Shown piece after piece: positions 6,945 to 10,867 of a stretch of 10,867 bases of DNA. The notes below the pieces were generated by a model. It was not told the DNA's origin. It saw only the letters and a program-made list of their open reading frames with translations, and made no database searches. How positions within the stretch are numbered: the stretch's first letter is position 1; every line of letters begins with the position of its first letter. The stretch covers positions 1 through 10,867 of the forward strand of contig JALZVA010000159.1 of NCBI GenBank assembly GCA_023301335.1. Direction: 5' to 3'. Both the position numbers and the translations under genes were made by a program. Source of the stretch: Akkermansiaceae bacterium (GTDB lineage: Bacteria > Verrucomicrobiota > Verrucomicrobiia > Verrucomicrobiales > Akkermansiaceae).

Positions 6945-8474
6945 ATGAGCAATCCACTTAGAGAAGACCTCGTTTCCCCATCCCAGGCAGAAAGCTGTAC
7001 CATCGTCATTTTTGGTGCCACGGGAGATCTGACACACCGTAAGCTTGTCCCAGCGATGTATAATTTAGCCGTGGACGGAGAACTCTCACCAGGAGTTAAG
7101 ATCTTAGGCTTTGCACGTCGTGAAAAATCAGATGAAGAATTTCGCTCAGGCTTAAAAGAACTGAATGAAAAAGTCTCTAGAAGTGGACATGATAGTGAAA
7201 TCTGGGACGAATTTGAAGAATCCATTCACTATCACCAGTCCACATTCAATGACCTAGCAGGCTACCAAAGCCTTGCCGAGCGACTCGATAAGATTGATGC
7301 CGAGCGTGGCGCAAAGGGTAATCGCCTCTTTTACATCGCCTCAGCCCCTGAATTTTTTGACGACATCCTTGAAAATCTTAAAGCTGTAGGACTTAGCGAG
7401 CCAAAAGAAGGCTATTGGTCGCGCGTCATCGTGGAGAAGCCTTTCGGCACAGATCTCCCTACCGCTCAGCACCTGAATAAAGTAGTCAACCAAACCTTCG
7501 CAGAAGAAGACACCTACAGGATTGATCACTACCTCGGGAAAGAAACAGCTCAGAACATCATGGTGCTGAGATTTGCGAACGCTATTTTTGAACCCCTCTG
7601 GAACAATCGTTACATTGACCAAGTTCAGATCACCTGTGCAGAACACCTCGGAATGGAAGGCGGCAGAGGAGGTTACTATGATAAATCAGGAGCACTCCGT
7701 GACATGGTGCAGAACCACCTCCTCCAGTTACTCTCCCTAGTCGCTATGGAGCCACCCACAGATCTCACAGCAGACGGGGTAAGAGATGAAAAGGTGAAAG
7801 TCATTCGCTCGTTGAGGAAGCTCGACACCCCTGAAAAGGTAAAAAGAAATGTTGTGCGTGCACAGTATAGTAAAGGTTTCGTGAATGGGGATGAAGTCCC
7901 AGGATACAGAGAGGAAGATCGCGTTGACCCAGAGTCAAACACAGAAGCCTATGTCGCACTTAGACTCCATATCGACACTTGGCGTTGGAGTGGCGTACCT
8001 TTCTTCATGCGCGTAGGAAAACGCCTCCCGAAGAAAGCCACCGAGATTTCCATTCACTTCAAGGACGCGCCTAACGTACTTTTCAATGCTCTCCCAGGAT
8101 CTACCCCAGGAGGGAATGTACTCGTTATTAGAATCCAACCAGACGAAGGGATCTCCCTCCGCATGGTTTCTAAGCTCCCAGGCACCACCTTACGCCTAGA
8201 GCCAGTGAAGATGAATTTCCAATACTCCTCCAGCTTTGGAAAAGGGAGCCCAGAAGCGTATGAACGACTTTTGTTAGATTCGATGGCTGGAGACGCCACC
8301 CTCTTTGCCCGCCGAGATGAGGTAGAGGAAGCGTGGAAATTTGTCGATGATATCGAGCACGCTTGGCATGGAGATGACCAGCCAGAGATGGCAGATTTTG
8401 TTGCCGGATCATGGGGCCCAGCAGAGGCTGACGATTTGATTGCTGAAGACGGATTCACCTGGAGGAGACTGTAA
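6945..8474 (+). CDS. zwf: Glucose-6-phosphate 1-dehydrogenase
   Basis: The enzyme oxidises glucose-6-phosphate to 6-phosphogluconolactone with NAD(P)+, the entry step of the oxidative pentose phosphate pathway and a main NADPH source. It has 509 residues, normal for the family. The nucleotide-binding motif GATGDLTHRKL is at 24-34, EKPFG at 164-168, and the substrate-binding signature RIDHYLGKE at 192-200. The catalytic histidine is His258 in DMVQNHLLQLL; Asp194 is the likely dyad partner by comparison with the well-studied Leuconostoc enzyme. All key residues are intact. The ATG at 6945 is preceded by an AT-rich stretch without an obvious Shine-Dalgarno sequence. The opcA gene begins 6 bp after the stop, so the two are almost certainly co-transcribed. 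No pgl or gnd is in the window. Confidence 0.97.
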   Translation: MSNPLREDLVSPSQAESCTIVIFGATGDLTHRKLVPAMYNLAVDGELSPGVKILGFARREKSDEEFRSGLKELNEKVSRSGHDSEIWDEFEESIHYHQSTFNDLAGYQSLAERLDKIDAERGAKGNRLFYIASAPEFFDDILENLKAVGLSEPKEGYWSRVIVEKPFGTDLPTAQHLNKVVNQTFAEEDTYRIDHYLGKETAQNIMVLRFANAIFEPLWNNRYIDQVQITCAEHLGMEGGRGGYYDKSGALRDMVQNHLLQLLSLVAMEPPTDLTADGVRDEKVKVIRSLRKLDTPEKVKRNVVRAQYSKGFVNGDEVPGYREEDRVDPESNTEAYVALRLHIDTWRWSGVPFFMRVGKRLPKKATEISIHFKDAPNVLFNALPGSTPGGNVLVIRIQPDEGISLRMVSKLPGTTLRLEPVKMNFQYSSSFGKGSPEAYERLLLDSMAGDATLFARRDEVEEAWKFVDDIEHAWHGDDQPEMADFVAGSWGPAEADDLIAEDGFTWRRL

Positions 8475-8480
8475 CCAACC

Positions 8481-9536
8481 ATGCCTAAAGATTATAGCTA
8501 CCTAGGAAAAAAAGTCCCTGTCGAGCAGGTCGATAAAGAATTAAGAATGCTTTGGGAAATCGATGACGAGGCCACCAAAGCATCGCTGATGAACTTCGTC
8601 ATTTATTCTGAAGGGAGTGATAGCCTGAAGGCAAATGCAGAAGCGATAGGGAAAATTACCCAAGAACACGCCTGTAGAGCCATCATCATGGATCTCGATC
8701 GTGATGGCCCAAAGCCAAACGTCCACGCATGGATCACTGCCCATTGTAATCTCTCAGGAGGTAAAAAAGCAGTGTGCTGTGAGCAGGTAGCATTTAAATT
8801 AGACGGGTACACCCCTGGTATTGTTAGGCATACGCTCTTTTCTCATTTAGAAAGTGATCTTCCTCTAGTCCTCTGGTGGCAGGGAGATTTTTCAGAAAGT
8901 TTCAGAGAAAGTTTCCACGCCAGTGTTAACCGCCTTCTCTTTGACAGTGGAGAGTGGGTAGAACCAGTCACTCAGTTTAAAAAACTCAGCCTCGCACTGG
9001 AAGAGTCACCGACACTCATCATCCAAGATCTAGCGTGGACACGCACCTATCAATTTAGAATCGCCCTTGCAGCTCTCGTCGACCAGCCCATAGTCATGAA
9101 GCGCTTAGCCCAAGTTCAGGCAATCCATGTGAAATCTAGCCAAAGGACGCGCACCAGCGCCCTCCAGCTCCTCGCTTGGTTCACCAGCCTCTCTTCCTAC
9201 CAGCCCTCCCCAGACCTGATAGAGACAAAGGGAGACGCCTTCACCATGCTTAAACCTGAAGGGGGAGAAGTAAATATCACGACAGAATATAGCGCAGCCT
9301 ATAGCTCACTCTGTGAAATAGAGATCAACATGGGAGACTGTATTTTACGTGTCTCCAAAGAAGAAGACCGCCCACTTCTCCTTCAGCAAGTGATCCTCAA
9401 TGGAGAGAGCATTGTAAATCGTCACTGCCCAGCAGATAGAGATGACCCAGTCTCCCTCATCTCTAGCCAGCTATCACGCGGCGGAAAAAACTCCTTATTT
9501 AGAAAAGTTTTACCCACTTTCCTCGAACTTCTCTAA
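8481..9536 (+). CDS. opcA: Glucose-6-phosphate dehydrogenase assembly protein OpcA
   Basis: OpcA binds glucose-6-phosphate dehydrogenase and promotes its assembly or activation; it is best known from cyanobacteria and actinobacteria. This 351-residue protein shows the family's CRAIIMDL segment (65-72), a cysteine-containing strand AHCNLSGGKKAVCCEQV (87-103), the diagnostic HLESDLPLVLWWQGD stretch (122-136), and a C-terminal half ending in RGGKNSLFRKVLPTFLELL. No signal peptide or membrane segment is visible. It sits 6 bp downstream of zwf, the standard context. A GGAGGAG at 8461-8467, inside the end of zwf, is the best ribosome-binding candidate, though its 13-nt spacing to the ATG is long. 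Cysteines 65, 89, 99 and 100 are notable because cyanobacterial OpcA has been linked to thioredoxin control; whether that applies here is unknown. Confidence 0.88.
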   Translation: MPKDYSYLGKKVPVEQVDKELRMLWEIDDEATKASLMNFVIYSEGSDSLKANAEAIGKITQEHACRAIIMDLDRDGPKPNVHAWITAHCNLSGGKKAVCCEQVAFKLDGYTPGIVRHTLFSHLESDLPLVLWWQGDFSESFRESFHASVNRLLFDSGEWVEPVTQFKKLSLALEESPTLIIQDLAWTRTYQFRIALAALVDQPIVMKRLAQVQAIHVKSSQRTRTSALQLLAWFTSLSSYQPSPDLIETKGDAFTMLKPEGGEVNITTEYSAAYSSLCEIEINMGDCILRVSKEEDRPLLLQQVILNGESIVNRHCPADRDDPVSLISSQLSRGGKNSLFRKVLPTFLELL

Positions 9537-9564
9537 GCAAGAGAGCGATAGCCCCCCCACTAGG

Positions 9565-9628
9565 ACGTGAAACCTGCTGACGGGATAACCCTATCCATGT
9601 TCACACGTAGGTTAACTGCCTGATAGGC
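9565..9628 (+). promoter_or_regulatory. Possible structured leader or terminator between opcA and the CorA-like gene
   Basis: Several short complementary segments are packed here. ACGTG (9565-9569) matches CACGT (9604-9608) and encloses GGATA (9583-9587), which pairs with TATCC (9592-9596) over an ACCC loop. AACCT (9571-9575) could alternatively pair with AGGTT (9609-9613). GCCT (9618-9621) pairs with AGGC (9625-9628). The alternatives are mutually exclusive, as in switching leaders, but the stems are short and no known riboswitch consensus was recognised. A role as terminator for zwf-opcA is also possible. Confidence 0.25.
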
Positions 9629-9631
9629 TCA

Positions 9632-9637
9632 TATAAT
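9632..9637 (+). promoter_or_regulatory. Perfect -10 box upstream of the CorA-like gene
   Basis: TATAAT lies 47 bp before the start at 9685, followed by an A tract. No good -35 is present at 16-18 bp (the best is GGTTAA at 9610-9615). If used, transcription would start near 9645, downstream of the hairpins at 9565-9628, so those would then belong to the zwf-opcA transcript instead. Confidence 0.35.
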
Positions 9638-9684
9638 AAAAAAAACTGGATGAACCCCTCCATCTATTATAAAGACATGCGTAA

Positions 9685-10434
9685 ATGAAAACAGATAGAT
9701 CCCACCCCTCTCTCATCCCTAAGCAATGGCAAATCCCCCAAATCTTTAGAGATCGCCTCGGAGCAGACCCCGGGAAGCAGCGGATAATGGCTGAAGAAGG
9801 ACACTATCTCATTATCCTTCATAGAGCCCCTTCTGCCGCAGATCGCGGAAACAGAGAAGCAGCCTTGTTCTGGATCAATGAAAATAGCGAGTGGAAATCC
9901 ACCCCACATGGCGGAGGAGTAAACGGACTTATCGAGCATATTAAGGAATATGAAAATCTAGTGAAAGGCTTAGAGGAAGGACTAGAATTACCCCACTCAT
10001 CAGAGAATGCCGACCTCCTACATGAGATCCATGATGAGGTCACACCCCTCCTCAGAGCATCTAGGCACATGCTAAACGTTCTACAAGAACTCCGCCAACT
10101 TTTCCCCGAGAATAGAAAAATCCTTCTTCTACGTGACTCCGCAATTAACGTAGAACGCTCCTCTGAGCTATTACTCACGGATACAAAATCCACACTAGAC
10201 TTCATGCTCGCACAGAGCTCCATGAAGCAAGCACAGGAAGCGCATAACGCCACCATAGAAGCCAATAAGCTTAACAGGCTAGCAGCATTCTTCTTCCCCA
10301 TCATCACCATCTGCGCCGTTTTATCCATCGAAGATCCAGCAGCAGTCCTAAGCCGACCCTCTACCTATGGAATAGTCCTAGCAGGATTGTTGTTAGGCCT
10401 TACCTTGATTACCCTTCTGAGGTCGAAGCGCTAA
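9685..10434 (+). CDS. CorA-like two-TM membrane protein lacking a clear GMN motif
   Basis: The 249-residue protein has a soluble N-terminal region (an alpha/beta-looking segment with GHYLIILHRAP and AALFWINE, then a charged helical stretch at about 80-195) followed by two hydrophobic helices at about 197-215 and 226-245 and a basic tail RSKR. The long helix before two C-terminal membrane helices, with N-terminal cytoplasmic bulk, is the CorA magnesium-channel architecture. The segment LNRLAAFFFPIITICAVLSIED aligns by eye with the end of CorA TM1, where GMN normally stands; here the residues are about SIE (214-216). GMN is the selectivity motif, so ion transport is uncertain and the protein may have another role. 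No Shine-Dalgarno sequence is evident. It lies 148 bp after opcA and so is probably a separate unit. Confidence 0.6.
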   Translation: MKTDRSHPSLIPKQWQIPQIFRDRLGADPGKQRIMAEEGHYLIILHRAPSAADRGNREAALFWINENSEWKSTPHGGGVNGLIEHIKEYENLVKGLEEGLELPHSSENADLLHEIHDEVTPLLRASRHMLNVLQELRQLFPENRKILLLRDSAINVERSSELLLTDTKSTLDFMLAQSSMKQAQEAHNATIEANKLNRLAAFFFPIITICAVLSIEDPAAVLSRPSTYGIVLAGLLLGLTLITLLRSKR

Positions 10435-10461
10435 GTGAAAGAGGTAGTTGTTATTACTTGA

Positions 10462-10510
10462 TTTTGGGGTCTTAACTATACAAAAATTAGTTGTCTAATT
10501 TTTTGGGGTC
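10462..10510. repeat. TTTTGGGGTC direct repeats flanking a 9-bp hairpin
   Basis: The 10-mer TTTTGGGGTC occurs at 10462-10471 and again at 10501-10510. Between them AAAAATTAG (10482-10490) pairs perfectly with CTAATTTTT (10495-10503) over the loop TTGT; the right arm overlaps the second repeat by three T residues. As it lies 28-76 bp after the CorA-like stop, the hairpin may act as an AT-rich transcription terminator, but a stem with only one G-C pair is weak. The repeats may be a remnant or a protein-binding site. Confidence 0.5.
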
Positions 10511-10571
10511 AAGCCAGTACCATTTGTCTAGATCCTTAATGTTTCTTAAAATCTAGCTATCATAAACCATC

Positions 10572-10595
10572 CAATATCAAAACAGCCTGATATTG
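10572..10595. repeat. Inverted repeat with 8-bp arms
   Basis: CAATATCA (10572-10579) is perfectly complementary to TGATATTG (10588-10595), with the 8-nt spacer AAACAGCC. It is not followed by a T tract, so it is not a typical terminator. It could be an operator for a dimeric regulator, since it sits about 60 bp upstream of the predicted -35 element. Confidence 0.35.
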
Positions 10596-10653
10596 AATCC
10601 TCCCCATTTCTTAATAGTAAAGTATACCTAAACAAAACGAAACCTCAATATGC

Positions 10654-10683
10654 TTGACCTGAAAACCCGTAACCCATTATAAA
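10654..10683 (+). promoter_or_regulatory. Sigma70-like promoter for the reading frame at 10772
   Basis: TTGACC (10654-10659) and TATAAA (10678-10683) each match their consensus hexamer at five of six positions and are 18 bp apart; a 17-bp alternative uses TTATAA. The start site would be near 10690, giving a 5' untranslated region of about 80 nt that contains the palindrome at 10734. This is the best promoter match in the window. Confidence 0.5.
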
Positions 10684-10733
10684 ATAAGTATCAATCCAAT
10701 CTTCACACTTCTAAAACCTGCGCCTCGCTTAAA

Positions 10734-10747
10734 TCGTGATATCACGA
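10734..10747. promoter_or_regulatory. Perfect 14-bp palindrome, candidate operator
   Basis: TCGTGATATCACGA is its own reverse complement. It lies 24 bp before the ATG at 10772 and about 50 bp downstream of the predicted promoter, where a bound dimeric repressor could block elongation. A similar half-site, TGTGAT, recurs at 10755-10760. The regulator family cannot be named from this sequence. Confidence 0.45.
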
Positions 10748-10771
10748 AGGGTAGTGTGATCTAATACTGTT

Positions 10772-10867
10772 ATGCTAAAAATGAACACTATAGATTATTC
10801 AAAGCTACATGAGAAAGAGGAGGTCGTTCTTAGTCTAGCTGATCCTATAGAGGTCACATCAGCTAAT
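10772..10867 (+). CDS. Start of an unidentified reading frame, cut by the window end
   Basis: An open frame of 32 codons runs from the ATG at 10772 to the window edge; an alternative ATG lies at 10781. The visible residues begin MLKMNTIDYSKLHEKEE and continue VVLSLADPIEVTSAN. They show no signal peptide, membrane segment or motif that I recognise. No Shine-Dalgarno sequence precedes either ATG. The promoter at 10654-10683 and the palindrome at 10734-10747 immediately upstream support a real, possibly regulated gene rather than a chance frame. Confidence 0.45.
   Translation, partial: MLKMNTIDYSKLHEKEEVVLSLADPIEVTSAN

Larger units (their letters stand above)
10435..10771. other. 337-bp AT-rich non-coding region with hairpins, a repeat, a promoter and a palindrome
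   Basis: No convincing reading frame is present on either strand. The left part holds a repeat-flanked hairpin (10462-10510). The middle holds an 8-bp-stem hairpin (10572-10595). The right part holds a sigma70-like promoter and a 14-bp palindrome that probably serve the reading frame starting at 10772. No tRNA or recognised riboswitch was seen. Individual elements are listed separately. Confidence 0.6.

Noticed and set aside
8054..8482. 142-codon open frame on the - strand
   Set aside because: It lies wholly antisense to the well-supported zwf gene, and its Ser/Pro-rich translation looks like a complement of conserved codons; no motif or start signal was seen.
9819..10328. 169-codon open frame on the - strand
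   Set aside because: It is antisense to the CorA-like gene. Its Ser/Arg/Leu-rich translation is typical of a shadow frame, while the + frame has clear membrane helices and CorA-like architecture.
1..10867. CRISPR array, insertion sequence, prophage or toxin-antitoxin genes
   Set aside because: No regularly spaced repeats, transposase, integrase or phage-like protein was seen; the identifiable genes are metabolic, transport-like or topoisomerase genes.

Overview
The window is ordinary chromosomal coding sequence with every recognisable gene on the + strand. It carries sugar-metabolism, phosphotransferase, topoisomerase and pentose-phosphate genes. The organism is most likely a Gram-negative bacterium of the Verrucomicrobiota or a nearby PVC/Bacteroidota-like group. 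The reasons are a ParC of the Bacteroidota-like type, an HPr with both His15 and Ser46 followed by enzyme I, a Gfo/Idh/MocA oxidoreductase paired with a sugar phosphate isomerase, a zwf-opcA pair, and mostly weak Shine-Dalgarno sequences. This placement is inference; no rRNA or marker phylogeny was available.

Layout. 1-378 is the C-terminal end of a membrane protein, probably an Nramp-type metal transporter. 405-2334 is a two-gene unit: an NAD(P)-dependent sugar oxidoreductase, then a TIM-barrel sugar phosphate isomerase/epimerase 7 bp later. 2335-2531 is a gap with a weak terminator-like hairpin. 2532-4620 is ptsH-ptsI, the general PTS phosphorelay, with no sugar-specific enzyme II in view. 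4830-6821 is a topoisomerase IV subunit A (parC-like) with no parE beside it. 6945-9536 is zwf-opcA, glucose-6-phosphate dehydrogenase and its assembly protein. 9685-10434 is a CorA-like two-TM protein in which the signature GMN motif is not recognisable. 10435-10771 is an AT-rich non-coding region with a repeat-flanked hairpin, a second hairpin, a good sigma70-type promoter and a perfect 14-bp palindrome. From 10772 an unidentified reading frame runs off the window edge.

How the genes fit. The oxidoreductase/isomerase pair probably modifies or degrades a sugar or cyclitol. HPr/EI probably takes part in carbon regulation, since Ser46 implies an HPr kinase elsewhere. Zwf/OpcA feeds glucose-6-phosphate into the oxidative pentose phosphate pathway for NADPH. 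I did not find a clear undescribed multi-gene system. The observations most worth checking are the reversal of G/C strand composition near 4.6-5.1 kb although gene direction does not change, the CorA-like protein without GMN, the Ala at the quinolone-determining position of ParC, and the regulatory-looking DNA at 10435-10771.
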